Both the position numbers and the translations under genes were made by a program. Below the pieces are notes generated by a model that saw nothing but the letters and a program-made list of their open reading frames with translations, did not search any database and had not been told where the DNA came from. DNA of 64,000 nucleotides from positions 1 to 64,000 of the forward strand of contig SVJU01000003.1 in the NCBI GenBank assembly GCA_015068825.1, written 5' to 3'. Positions 8,487 to 16,923 of this stretch are shown piece by piece (position 1 is the stretch's first letter; each line of letters opens with the position of its first letter). This DNA is from Oscillospiraceae bacterium. GTDB taxonomy: Bacteria > Bacillota > Clostridia > UMGS1810.

Positions 8487-9851
8487 TCATAAGTTTTCTA
8501 AAATTTCGTGCATTTTCATACTGTGCGAACCTTTTATAAGAACACAGTCACCATTTTCTAAAAATTCTTTAAGCTTTTTGATAATTTCTGTATTTGTATC
8601 AAACGAAAATATATTTTCTTTTAAAACGCCTTTTTCATGTGCACCTTTTGCAATAAATTTTGCGTCATTTCCTAAAGTTATCAGCACATCACATTTTAAA
8701 GCTGCAAAATGCTCGCCAACCTCTTTATGATATTTGTGACTGTTTTCGCCAAGCTCTTTCATATCACCCAAAATTGCAATTTTTCTTTTTCCTTCAAGGC
8801 CTTTTAATACCTCAAGAGATGATTTTGCCGATTGCGGAGAAGAATTGTAGCAATCGTTAAAGAATTTTACGCCCTCTTTTTCAATTATGCTTTGGCGTAT
8901 GCCGTCACTTTTATAATTTAAAAGTCCGTTTTTAATTTCTTCGTAACTCATATTATAAAGCTTTGCAACACTGTAAGCACAAAGTGCATTATAAATATTG
9001 TGAATGCCCGGAATATTAACTTTAAATTCTTCTCCGTTTATTTTAAACTCTGAGCTTAATTCACAAAGTTTTATATCACTTGCCACAACATCGCAATCTT
9101 TATTTTCAATGCCAAAAAACAGGGTTTTAAAAGGAAGCTTTCCTTTTAAAGTTATAAGAAGGTCATCATCACCATTAAGTATTGCAACACCATCTTTATT
9201 AAGGCCTTCAAATATTTCACTTTTTGCCTTTAAAATGCCCTCTCTTGATTTTAAATACTCAATGTGTGATGTTCCGATGTTTGTTATTATTGCTACATCC
9301 CCAAGAGCACAGTTTGTAAGAGCGCTTATTTCACCGAAATTACTCATTCCCATTTCAACAACCGCTTTTTGAGTAGTGTTGTTTATACCAAAAAGAGTAA
9401 ACGGCAATCCAATTTCGTTGTTGTAATTAGCCTTTGTTTTAATAGTATTGAATTTCATATCAAGAACAGATGCAATAAATTCCTTTGTAGTTGTTTTACC
9501 AACACTACCCGTTAAAGATATGATATCACAATTAAATTTTTTGTGATAAACACGGGCAATATCAAGTAGTGCCTTTTTTGTATCGGAAACCTTTATTGCA
9601 AAATCAGCTTTTGCATCTGTGTCATCTTTACTTGTAAGATATCCTGTGCAACCATTTTGCAAGGCATTTAAAATAAAATCATGTCCGTCAAATCGCTCGC
9701 CAACAATTGGAATATAAAGGCAGCTTTCACCATTTTCACGGCTGTCGGTACTTATAGATTTTATTACAAAATCTTCCCTTCCGCATAAAAGTGTGCCGCC
9801 GGTTTCTTTAAGAATATCCGAAACAGAAATATTCTCAATATTTTCAAGCAT
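8487..9851 (-). CDS. murF: UDP-MurNAc-tripeptide--D-Ala-D-Ala ligase
   Basis: MurF adds D-Ala-D-Ala to the UDP-MurNAc-tripeptide in the cytoplasm, using ATP. The ATP-binding loop GSVGKTT is at residues 115-121, followed by the Mur-ligase central domain (EMGMSNFGEI, NIGTSHIEYL) and the C-terminal domain with DCYNSSPQS and GDMKELG. At 454 residues it is of normal length. ATG is preceded by GGAGG at 8 nt. It lies 16 bp downstream of murE and just upstream of mraY. Confidence 0.96.
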   Translation of the reverse strand: MLENIENISVSDILKETGGTLLCGREDFVIKSISTDSRENGESCLYIPIVGERFDGHDFILNALQNGCTGYLTSKDDTDAKADFAIKVSDTKKALLDIARVYHKKFNCDIISLTGSVGKTTTKEFIASVLDMKFNTIKTKANYNNEIGLPFTLFGINNTTQKAVVEMGMSNFGEISALTNCALGDVAIITNIGTSHIEYLKSREGILKAKSEIFEGLNKDGVAILNGDDDLLITLKGKLPFKTLFFGIENKDCDVVASDIKLCELSSEFKINGEEFKVNIPGIHNIYNALCAYSVAKLYNMSYEEIKNGLLNYKSDGIRQSIIEKEGVKFFNDCYNSSPQSAKSSLEVLKGLEGKRKIAILGDMKELGENSHKYHKEVGEHFAALKCDVLITLGNDAKFIAKGAHEKGVLKENIFSFDTNTEIIKKLKEFLENGDCVLIKGSHSMKMHEILENL

Positions 9852-9867
9852 TCTTAAAACCTCCGTT

Positions 9868-11319
9868 TCAGATGCCGATTCTTTTTACAACTTCTCTTAC
9901 AATTTCCCTCTCATCATAATGAATGGTTTTATCCTTTAAAATCTGGTATGTTTCGTGTCCCTTCCCAGCAAGAAGAACCACATCGCCTTCGTTGGCAATT
10001 TTCATTGCATATTCAATTGCCTGGGTACGGTTTGTAATTGCAAAATATTCAGCCTTTACATCTTTCATACCTTCCAAAACATCTTTTATAATAAGTTCAG
10101 GGTCTTCGCCTCTCGGGTTATCACTTGTAACCACGCAAACATCCGATAAATCCCCTGCTATTTTTCCCATTTTGGGTCTTTTTGTTCTGTCACGGTCCCC
10201 ACCGCATCCAAAAACAGTAATAACTCTTCCCTTGCAAAAACCTTTTATTGTAGAAATTATATTTTCTAATCCGTCGGGAGTGTGGGCATAATCTATCATA
10301 ACTGTATATGGAGTTGGAAGCGAAACAACCTCTGCTCTGCCTTTTACACCTTTTGTTAAAATAAGCGCCTTTGCAATATCCGATATTCCAATTCCTACAG
10401 CCTGACATATTCCTATTGCACAAAGAGCATTGTAAACAGAAAATTCTCCAGGAATATCAAGACGGATATTTTCGCTGCCAAAAGGTGTATCAACTTCAAA
10501 CAAAACACCTCTTTGATTGTATTTAATGTTTTTTGCACTTATATCGCACTTTTTATTTATACCGTATTTGGTAATTTTACTTGTTGCATCTTCACTTATA
10601 AGCTTTGCATACTCATCGTCGGCATTGATAATTCCCTTATAACACATTTTAAAAAGCATTGATTTTGCTTTTGCGTAGTTTTCCATTGTTTCGTGAAAAT
10701 CAAGATGGTCCTGGGTAAGATTTGTAAACGCACCAAGATAAAACTCATTACCATAAACTCTGTCAAGATAAAGCGAATGAGATGATACTTCCATAATTAC
10801 ATAATCTACGCCTTCGCTTACCATATCACAAAACAATCCCTGTAATTCCAAAGATTCGGGAGTTGTTCTTTCGCTCTCTAAAACCTTATCGCCAATCATA
10901 TTCTGATTTGTTCCTATAAGGCCGACTTTGTATCCTGCGAATTCAAGAATTGATTTTACAAGGTAGGTGATTGTTGTTTTACCGTTTGTACCTGTAACGC
11001 CAATAAGCTTCATTTTCTTTGAAGGATAATCATAATACGCACTTGCCATACAAGATAAGGCTTTTCTTGTGTTTTTGGCAACTACATAAGGAACTTTTAC
11101 ATCGTCCACAATAATACGCTGCGCAACAATTGCAGCTGCACCGTTTTCAATTGCTTTGTTTATATATTTATGTCCGTCAGTCTGATAGCCTTCTATAGCA
11201 ACAAAAACATCACCTTTTTCAACTTTTCTTGAATCGTATTCAATTTTATTGATATTTATATTGGTTTCACCAATAATTTCAAGCGTTTCTACATCCTTTA
11301 AAAGATTGGCAAGCAGCAT
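9868..11319 (-). CDS. murE: UDP-MurNAc-L-Ala-D-Glu--meso-DAP ligase
   Basis: MurE adds the third stem residue. The ATP loop GTNGKTT lies at 110-116, the carbamylated-lysine region follows, and the C-terminal specificity motif DNPR is at 400-403 (SDNPRGEDP). DNPR is characteristic of enzymes that add meso-diaminopimelate; lysine-adding enzymes differ there. A direct-type A1-gamma wall is therefore predicted. I use the ATG at 11319, which has AAAGGGTG 7 nt upstream. A GTG three codons earlier lies inside that ribosome site. Neighbours are spoVD (upstream) and murF (downstream). Confidence 0.96.
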   Translation of the reverse strand: MLLANLLKDVETLEIIGETNININKIEYDSRKVEKGDVFVAIEGYQTDGHKYINKAIENGAAAIVAQRIIVDDVKVPYVVAKNTRKALSCMASAYYDYPSKKMKLIGVTGTNGKTTITYLVKSILEFAGYKVGLIGTNQNMIGDKVLESERTTPESLELQGLFCDMVSEGVDYVIMEVSSHSLYLDRVYGNEFYLGAFTNLTQDHLDFHETMENYAKAKSMLFKMCYKGIINADDEYAKLISEDATSKITKYGINKKCDISAKNIKYNQRGVLFEVDTPFGSENIRLDIPGEFSVYNALCAIGICQAVGIGISDIAKALILTKGVKGRAEVVSLPTPYTVMIDYAHTPDGLENIISTIKGFCKGRVITVFGCGGDRDRTKRPKMGKIAGDLSDVCVVTSDNPRGEDPELIIKDVLEGMKDVKAEYFAITNRTQAIEYAMKIANEGDVVLLAGKGHETYQILKDKTIHYDEREIVREVVKRIGI

Positions 11320-11337
11320 TATTATCACCCTTTCTTG

Positions 11338-13521
11338 TTAATGTACATTCTTATACAATGCTTCCACCGTTACAATTGTACCTGTGGCAACGCTCTGCCC
11401 TGCTTCGGGGTTTTGTGAGCCTACATAAGCTTCTGTTCCGCCCTCTGCCGAGCCTGTTATTTTGATATTAAGTTTTGCATTTGTCAAAAGTATATTTGCT
11501 TCCGAAATTGATTTTCCTACAACATTCGGTACAACAACCATATTCTCTGCATTTTCTTCAGTATACAGCATTATTGTTGATTCGGTAGGAATTATAATTC
11601 CACCCTTTGGAGTCTGCGAAATAATTTCTGCTCCGTTTCCAACAATTTTATAATATAAACCTATTCCATCAAAAGCTATTTCAGCATCTTTTACTGATAA
11701 TCCTTCAACATTTGGAACTGTTGTTTCTGCCTGAGTAAGCTCTTGCTCGGTATACTGCGGGTCAATATTTAAATATCTTAGTGTACTGTCAAAAATTTTC
11801 TGGAATGTAGGTGCAGCAATCTGACCACCCATATAAAGTCCGTCTGCAGGAGGCTCATCAAGCACTACAAGACCAATTATTTCCGGATTATTTGCAGGAG
11901 CAAATCCTAAAAACGATGCAACATATTTTCTGTTTCCACGGGGTGCTTTTTCACTTGTACCTGTTTTTCCTGCAACCCTCATACCTCTTATATAAGCATT
12001 TTTTGCAGTACCTTCAGATACAACACCCTCTAAAATTTCTCTTACTTTTTTTGCAGTATCCTTTGATATTACATCTCTTATAACTTCACTCTCATAGCTT
12101 TTAACAATATTTCCTTCATCATCAACAAGCTCTTTTACAATTCTTGGACGAATCATTTTTCCGTCATTTGTAATAGCGCTCATTGCCGTTATAAGCTGAA
12201 GTGGTGTAATATTAAATCCCTGACCGAACGAACTTGTTGCAAGCTCGGCTTCGTTAAAATCGTTTTCGCTAAAGAACAATCCGCTTGCTTCACCGGGAAG
12301 TTCAAAACCTGTTGCATCCATAAATCCAAAGCGTTTATAATAATCTTTAAACTTCTGATTTCCTAATCTTGCACCTACCTGCATAAATACAGGGTTACAG
12401 GAATTGTGAACACCTTTTATAAATGTTTCAAGTCCGTGACCTTCTCTTTTATGACAATGAATTCTCCATTTGCCAACAACATGATAACCAGGACAGTTAA
12501 AGGTATCGTTATCTTTAACAACATTTTCTTCTATTGCCATTGCCGCAACAAAGGTTTTAAAAGTAGAACCTGGCTCATAAGTATCACAAACCGCTTTGTT
12601 ACGCCACATTCTGTTTCGTGCATCTGATAAATATTTTTGTCTTTCATCACCGTTCAAGGTTTCAAGTACATCAATATCAGCCTGATTTGTTAAAGTAAAC
12701 GGTGCATTTAAATCGTAATCGGGCTTTGTTGCCATGGCAAGTATTTCGCCTGTTTTTGCATTCATAATTATACAAGCTGCACCCTTTGAAACACTGTATT
12801 TTTCAACCGCTGCCTCAAGCTCTTTTTCAACAAAGTGCTGAATTACCTCGTCTATTGTAAGCACCACATTAACGCCATTTTGTGCGTTTATGTATTTTTC
12901 GTACTTATATGGCATATCAGTACCAAGTGCATTTTTAGCAGTAATAATTCTTCCGGGAACTCCTTTTAAATATTTGTCATAAACCATTTCAATGCCGTTA
13001 AGTCCCTGGTTATCTGTTCCTACAAAGCCTATTACATGAGATGCAAAATTTCCATAAGGATAATATCTTTTAGAATCCTCGGTAAGATAAATACCTTTAT
13101 AATTCAATTCTCTTATTTTTTCTGACTGTTCAGGATCAATTTTTCTTTTTATAATTTCGTAAGAAGATTTTTTTGTTATGATTTTTAAAACATCTTCTTT
13201 TTCCATTTCGAGAATATCAGCAAGATTTTTTGCAATTGTATCTATATTTTTGCTCTCTGATATTTCTCTTGGGGTTGCACAAACAGTATCAACAGATGCA
13301 CTCTGTGCAAGAACCTTTAAGTTTCTGTCATATATTATGCCCCTTTTTGAGCTTATAATCTTATCTTTGGTCTGTTGTTCTATTGCTTTTTGCTGCAAAT
13401 CCTTACCCCTAGCAAACTGCACATAACCAATTCTTACGGTAAGAAGTAAAAAAACAAAGCAAAATGCAAAAAGAACAAAAACGGCGCGTTTATTCAATAT
13501 CAGCTTTGATTTTTTTCCCAT
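11338..13521 (-). CDS. spoVD: Class B penicillin-binding protein with PASTA tail (SpoVD/PBP2B type)
   Basis: A membrane-anchored transpeptidase that crosslinks peptidoglycan with a SEDS partner. Its 727 residues comprise a membrane segment (about 12-33), a PBP dimerisation domain (about 55-210), the transpeptidase domain (about 245-580) with active Ser319 in STFK, SCN at 374-376 and KTGT at 519-522, and two PASTA domains (about 600-654 and 661-722). Two terminal PASTA repeats fit either SpoVD (spore cortex) or a vegetative PBP2x-like protein. No second class B PBP is in the cluster, so this one may serve vegetative division. ATG lies 7 nt after GAGGA. Confidence 0.93.
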   Translation of the reverse strand: MGKKSKLILNKRAVFVLFAFCFVFLLLTVRIGYVQFARGKDLQQKAIEQQTKDKIISSKRGIIYDRNLKVLAQSASVDTVCATPREISESKNIDTIAKNLADILEMEKEDVLKIITKKSSYEIIKRKIDPEQSEKIRELNYKGIYLTEDSKRYYPYGNFASHVIGFVGTDNQGLNGIEMVYDKYLKGVPGRIITAKNALGTDMPYKYEKYINAQNGVNVVLTIDEVIQHFVEKELEAAVEKYSVSKGAACIIMNAKTGEILAMATKPDYDLNAPFTLTNQADIDVLETLNGDERQKYLSDARNRMWRNKAVCDTYEPGSTFKTFVAAMAIEENVVKDNDTFNCPGYHVVGKWRIHCHKREGHGLETFIKGVHNSCNPVFMQVGARLGNQKFKDYYKRFGFMDATGFELPGEASGLFFSENDFNEAELATSSFGQGFNITPLQLITAMSAITNDGKMIRPRIVKELVDDEGNIVKSYESEVIRDVISKDTAKKVREILEGVVSEGTAKNAYIRGMRVAGKTGTSEKAPRGNRKYVASFLGFAPANNPEIIGLVVLDEPPADGLYMGGQIAAPTFQKIFDSTLRYLNIDPQYTEQELTQAETTVPNVEGLSVKDAEIAFDGIGLYYKIVGNGAEIISQTPKGGIIIPTESTIMLYTEENAENMVVVPNVVGKSISEANILLTNAKLNIKITGSAEGGTEAYVGSQNPEAGQSVATGTIVTVEALYKNVH

Positions 13522-13592
13522 TTACAATTCCTCTATTTCATAAAATAACTTATTTTAACAAAACAAAAATATTCCTTATTAAGACGACTAAA

Positions 13593-13644
13593 GGAGTAAA
13601 GACTATTCTTTTTTGATGCACTAAAAAGAATATCCTTTTACTCC
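13593..13644. repeat. Large imperfect inverted repeat between ftsL and spoVD
   Basis: The arms GGAGTAAA...TATTCTTTTT and AAAAAGAATA...TTTACTCC pair over 18 bp with a small internal bulge around a loop of about 10 nt. It fills the 144-bp gap between ftsL and spoVD. On the plus strand a T-rich run follows within 15 nt; on the minus strand, the direction of transcription, there is no T tract, so it is unlikely to stop the operon. It could be an mRNA processing or stability element. Confidence 0.6.
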
Positions 13645-13665
13645 TAATTAAGTTATATTTTTTTC

Positions 13666-14178
13666 TTATTGCAAATATTCCAAAACATTAATTACACTTT
13701 GTTTTATAACACTGTATGTACCGCTAAATTCATCTTTAACAGGCTTTGTATTAAGCTCTGCATAGTTTTTCTGTGTTACATCAACATAAACTGTCTGATT
13801 CTTGTCCGGTCTTTTCATTCCAAGCTTGGTTGTTGCTATTTCCTCGATTTTTTTAAGGTCTACCTCTTTTTTAAGTTCAAAATCAAGCTTTGTATTTGTT
13901 GCCTGAAGTGATGTGAGCTTATTTTCAAGGTTTTGTGCTTCTGTTGCCGATTCAATAATAACAACATTTCTGTAAAGTATTGTGCAGGCAAGTGCAAATA
14001 TTAAAAGTACTATACCAACCGCCCTTACTCTGGCTCTCATTTTCAATTTGAGTCGTTCTTTTTTTATTCTTTCATCGTTGATAGCTTTTTTATTATAATA
14101 GTTTTCAATTTCATAATTGTCATACTTATATGCAGATGAACCATTTACATAATAGTATTTATTCAACTTTGACTGCAC
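13666..14178 (-). CDS. ftsL: FtsL-like divisome protein
   Basis: A bitopic division protein that pairs with DivIC and FtsQ and activates the septal synthase. The 170 residues show a basic cytoplasmic tail with Tyr/Asn-rich start, one membrane segment (about 53-70), a coiled coil (about 75-108) and the typical IEEIATTKLGMKRPD motif (about 111-125). FtsL sequences are poorly conserved; position between rsmH and the PBP gene decides the call. The first codon used is GTG with little spacing to AAAGGCG; a TTG four codons later (14166) has a better placed AAGGCGGTG and may be the real start. Confidence 0.82.
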   Translation of the reverse strand: MQSKLNKYYYVNGSSAYKYDNYEIENYYNKKAINDERIKKERLKLKMRARVRAVGIVLLIFALACTILYRNVVIIESATEAQNLENKLTSLQATNTKLDFELKKEVDLKKIEEIATTKLGMKRPDKNQTVYVDVTQKNYAELNTKPVKDEFSGTYSVIKQSVINVLEYLQ

Positions 14179-14184
14179 CGCCTT

Positions 14185-15117
14185 TTAAAGTTTTTCAATA
14201 ATTCTAAGTTTAGAGCTTTTTGCTCTTTTATTCATATTTATTTCTTCATCACTTGGGATTACGGGTTTTCTTGTAATAATTTTACCCTTAGGAGTATTTC
14301 CGCATACACATACCGGAAAATCTTTTGGACAAATACACCCTTTTGATAGATTTAAAAAAGTGTTTTTTACTATTCTGTCTTCAAGCGAATGAAAACTTAT
14401 TATTGCAAGTCTTCCGCCTTTTTTTAATGAATCAAAAAAGTCATTTATTGCGTTTTCCAAAATTCTAAGTTCGCCATTTACTTCAATTCTTATTGCCTGA
14501 AATACTCTTTTTGCAGGATGCGAACCCTTTTGAATGAATTTTTGTGGAATAGTATCTTTTATTAAATCAGAAAGCTCTTTTGTTGTGTCAATGCTTTTAT
14601 TTATTCTTCTTGTTACAATTTCTTTTGCAAATTTTTTTGAAAATTTTTCTTCACCATATTCAAAAAAGATTTTTGAAAGCTCGTCTTCTGAATAAGTGTT
14701 TACAACATCATAGGCGCTTACGGGGGAGGTTTTATCCATTCGCATATCTAATGGTGCGTCGGCTATATAGCTAAAACCTCGCTCAGCGTTATCAAGTTGG
14801 TAGGAGGAGACGCCGAGATCCAGAACCGCCCCGTCTATTGCGCTTATATGATTTTTTTCAAGAATCTGTTTTATATTCTTAAAATTGGTATTTTCAAAAA
14901 TTACATTAGAAAATCTTTCGAGTCTTTTTTTTGCTGCACCAATTGCCTCAATATCCTGGTCTATGCCAATAAGCAGACCGTTTTTATCAAGCTTCTCAAG
15001 AATTTTTTCGCTATGGCCACCACCACCAAGTGTGCCGTCAGCATAAATTCCGTCTTTTTTTACACAAAGTGCATCTACCGACTCATTTAAAAGAACCGAA
15101 ATATGTTTAAATTCCAT
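14185..15117 (-). CDS. rsmH: 16S rRNA m4C1402 methyltransferase RsmH
   Basis: RsmH (MraW) N4-methylates C1402 of 16S rRNA with SAM. At 310 residues it matches the family. The SAM-binding motif DGTLGGGGHSE is at about 27-37, VLDLGVSSYQLD near 99-110, and the terminal motif LAIISFHSLEDRIVK near 239-253. It begins at ATG 3-4 nt after GAAGGA and lies 11 bp after mraZ, the conserved mraZ-rsmH-ftsL order. One cysteine-rich patch (CICPKDFPVCVCG) near 264 is also typical of Firmicute RsmH. Confidence 0.97.
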   Translation of the reverse strand: MEFKHISVLLNESVDALCVKKDGIYADGTLGGGGHSEKILEKLDKNGLLIGIDQDIEAIGAAKKRLERFSNVIFENTNFKNIKQILEKNHISAIDGAVLDLGVSSYQLDNAERGFSYIADAPLDMRMDKTSPVSAYDVVNTYSEDELSKIFFEYGEEKFSKKFAKEIVTRRINKSIDTTKELSDLIKDTIPQKFIQKGSHPAKRVFQAIRIEVNGELRILENAINDFFDSLKKGGRLAIISFHSLEDRIVKNTFLNLSKGCICPKDFPVCVCGNTPKGKIITRKPVIPSDEEINMNKRAKSSKLRIIEKL

Positions 15118-15128
15118 TATCCTTCACC

Positions 15129-15563
15129 CTATATTCCGAGATCTTCCATATTTTGTGCGATTATATCAGGCTCTAAAGAAGAATTGTAATCCACCCATTT
15201 ATCACTATCCCAGATTTCAACCCTTTCGCCTACACCGATAACAGAAACATCTTTTTTTAGTTCACCGTAGCTTCTTAAATTCTGTGGAAGAAGAATTCTG
15301 CCCTGCTTATCAACCTCGCACTCAATTGCGCCTGATAAGAAAAATCTTACAAACTGTCTTGCATTTGTATTTGAAATAGGCAGTGCTTTTAATTTTAATG
15401 TAAATGCCTCCCAAGCTTCTTTAGGATATACAAACAAACAGTTGTCAAGACCTCTTGTCACCATAAAACTTTCACCAAGAAGTTCTCTGAATTTTAAAGG
15501 AACAATCATTCTGCCCTTTGCATCAACACTGTGCTGATATTCACCACTGAAACCGTATGACAT
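15129..15563 (-). CDS. mraZ: Transcriptional regulator MraZ
   Basis: MraZ is a small ring-forming DNA-binding protein with two SpoVT/AbrB-like swapped-hairpin domains. Both are visible, with [14 protein letters not shown] near 14-27 and [13 protein letters not shown] near 85-97; these repeated D-x-x-G-R motifs are the family signature. Length 144 is standard. It heads the division operon and in other bacteria represses it by binding repeats just upstream of itself. A matching repeat array is present at 15648-15683. The start is ATG with AAGGGCGGTGAG upstream. Confidence 0.97.
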   Translation of the reverse strand: MSYGFSGEYQHSVDAKGRMIVPLKFRELLGESFMVTRGLDNCLFVYPKEAWEAFTLKLKALPISNTNARQFVRFFLSGAIECEVDKQGRILLPQNLRSYGELKKDVSVIGVGERVEIWDSDKWVDYNSSLEPDIIAQNMEDLGI

Positions 15564-15647
15564 TTACTCACCGCCCTTCTTAATAGTATTTTAATTTGAT
15601 AAGACCAAAACAAAGCCGCATATTTGTGATTTTTCAAAAGAAAATTA

Positions 15648-15683
15648 CCACAAATCGCCACTTTTTATCACTTATCACCACTT
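15648..15683 (-). promoter_or_regulatory. MraZ operator array (four 10-bp-spaced boxes)
   Basis: On the minus strand AAGTGG, AAGTGA, AAGTGG and TTGTGG occur with an exact 10-bp period (plus-strand CCAC/TCAC at 15648, 15658, 15668 and 15678). MraZ of E. coli binds TGGGN repeats with the same 10-bp period, and Mollicute MraZ binds AAAGTG(T/G) repeats. Position just downstream of the promoter and upstream of mraZ fits autoregulation. The specific binding is inferred. Confidence 0.8.
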
Positions 15684-15691
15684 TTAAGTAA

Positions 15692-15720
15692 ATTTTAACC
15701 CAAATACATAAAAAAATCAA
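15692..15720 (-). promoter_or_regulatory. Promoter of the dcw operon
   Basis: TTGATT (15715-15720) and TAAAAT (15692-15697) on the minus strand are 17 nt apart. The predicted start site falls at about 15685, so the MraZ boxes occupy roughly +3 to +38. The remaining 15721-15856 is AT-rich and I see nothing in it beyond a short TGCAC/GTGCA inverted repeat at 15800-15817. Confidence 0.65.
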
Positions 15721-15856
15721 TAGTTTTTTAAAAATTTTTTTCAATTATTTTACCGTTTTATTAAATTTCTTTAAAATTTGGGTAAAGTTAAATATGTTCT
15801 GCACCAATTTTTGTGCAATATAACAAAAAATCAAATCGAAAAAGCGCAAAATGGAC

Positions 15857-15896
15857 ATAAAAAAATAAGGCTCGCAATAAAAACAAGCCTTATTTT
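15857..15896 (-). terminator. Intrinsic terminator of thiT
   Basis: Minus-strand stem AATAAGGCT/AGCCTTATT around a 13-nt loop followed by seven T residues, 20 bp past the thiT stop. Confidence 0.85.
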
Positions 15897-15915
15897 CATT
15901 AAATATTAACAAAAA

Positions 15916-16488
15916 TTACGAAAACTTTTTAATTATGGTGTCTATACTTGATATACTTAAAACAGATACAATAAGTGTTGTAATTATTATTTCGGGTATC
16001 ATATACCCTCCATTATAAAGAATTGAATAAATCCACACAGGTTGTCCTTCTGGTGCATATGAGCCCCACAAAATTATTCCCGATAAAAAGTGACACACAT
16101 ACCTTAAAAAAGTAACCAAAAACGAAGAGATAATCATCGAAATTCTTTTTTCTCCCATTAACCGGTAAAAAAATCCCGCCAGACCAAAAACTCCAAAAGC
16201 CAGAATGTAATCTAATAATATCATAAGAAGATATGTAGATATTTCTTCGGTTGGAAGCGTTGTTACAACACCTTTGAAAATCATATTTAAAACTGTGTAA
16301 CAAATTGAAGTGAATATCCCCCACCGTGTAGAATACATAAAAGATATAACAATAACAGGAACCATTGAACCGATTGTTATATCGCCGCCATTTGGTGCTT
16401 TAAAAACTGCAAAAAACGAAAGCACCAGCGACAAGGCAATCATAATTGCACTGTTTGTCAGTTTTTTTGTCATACTCATACTTTTCAT
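15916..16488 (-). CDS. thiT: Thiamine transporter substrate-binding subunit ThiT
   Basis: ThiT is the S component of an energy-coupling-factor (ECF) transporter that binds thiamine at the outer face. The 190 residues form about six membrane helices. Family landmarks are the first loop with NGGDITIGSMVPVI (about 33-46), RWGIFTS near 55, LLDYILAFGVFGLAGFF (about 90-106) and a C-terminal PEIIIT. The shared EcfA/A'/T module is not in the window. A TPP riboswitch with a terminator precedes the gene, which independently supports a thiamine role. ATG is preceded by GGGAG. Confidence 0.93.
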   Translation of the reverse strand: MKSMSMTKKLTNSAIMIALSLVLSFFAVFKAPNGGDITIGSMVPVIVISFMYSTRWGIFTSICYTVLNMIFKGVVTTLPTEEISTYLLMILLDYILAFGVFGLAGFFYRLMGEKRISMIISSFLVTFLRYVCHFLSGIILWGSYAPEGQPVWIYSILYNGGYMIPEIIITTLIVSVLSISSIDTIIKKFS

Positions 16489-16526
16489 AAAAATCTCCCT
16501 TTCTTTTTCGGGAAGTTTTTAAAGCA

Positions 16527-16555
16527 TTAAAAAAAGCATACCACAAGGTATGCCA
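16527..16555 (-). terminator. Riboswitch expression-platform terminator
   Basis: Minus-strand stem GCATACC/GGTATGC with a TTGT loop and seven or more T residues, located between the TPP aptamer and the thiT ribosome site. It should stop transcription when TPP is bound. Confidence 0.88.
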
Positions 16556-16570
16556 CAAAATGCTATAAAA

Positions 16571-16654
16571 TCCCTCCGTTGGCATTACCCAAATCAGGTT
16601 ACAGGGTCTAAGCGTTACGCGCTTACTCTCAGCCTGCCAAAAGCAAGCTCCCCT
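16571..16654 (-). promoter_or_regulatory. TPP (thiamine pyrophosphate) riboswitch aptamer
   Basis: The minus strand has the classical THI-box elements in order: GGGGAGC, GGCTGAGAG, ACCCTG, ACCTGATTTGGGTAATGCC and GGAGGGA. These are the TPP-binding core of this riboswitch class. The aptamer is followed by a terminator (16527-16555) and then thiT, so excess TPP should switch thiamine uptake off. The 16655-16923 stretch upstream is AT-rich; I see no gene in it. Confidence 0.97.
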
Positions 16655-16923
16655 TTTTTTGCTTATTATAGCATCTTGTTTTATTATTGTCAATACACAT
16701 TTTTTGCTCATTACAAAGATTTATAGTTGTTATTCAAAGGTTTGATTTTTATTTATCTTGTATCATTATTATAATAACAAAGTCTTTAAAGATGTATATT
16801 TTTTACAAAAAATTTATCGTTCAAAATAATATTTCTAATAAAAACAGTAATATCTATGTAGTTTCACAATAAAAAATGATATAAAATAAAAATATAATTA
16901 TTAAAATCAAGGAGGAACTATTT

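Noticed and set aside
9004-9372. Plus-strand ORFs opposite murF, murE, murA and other dcw genes
   Set aside because: Shadows of strongly supported minus-strand genes, without ribosome sites or family motifs.
15800-15817. Short TGCAC/GTGCA hairpin in the mraZ upstream region
   Set aside because: Five-bp arms only; expected by chance and unconnected to the promoter.
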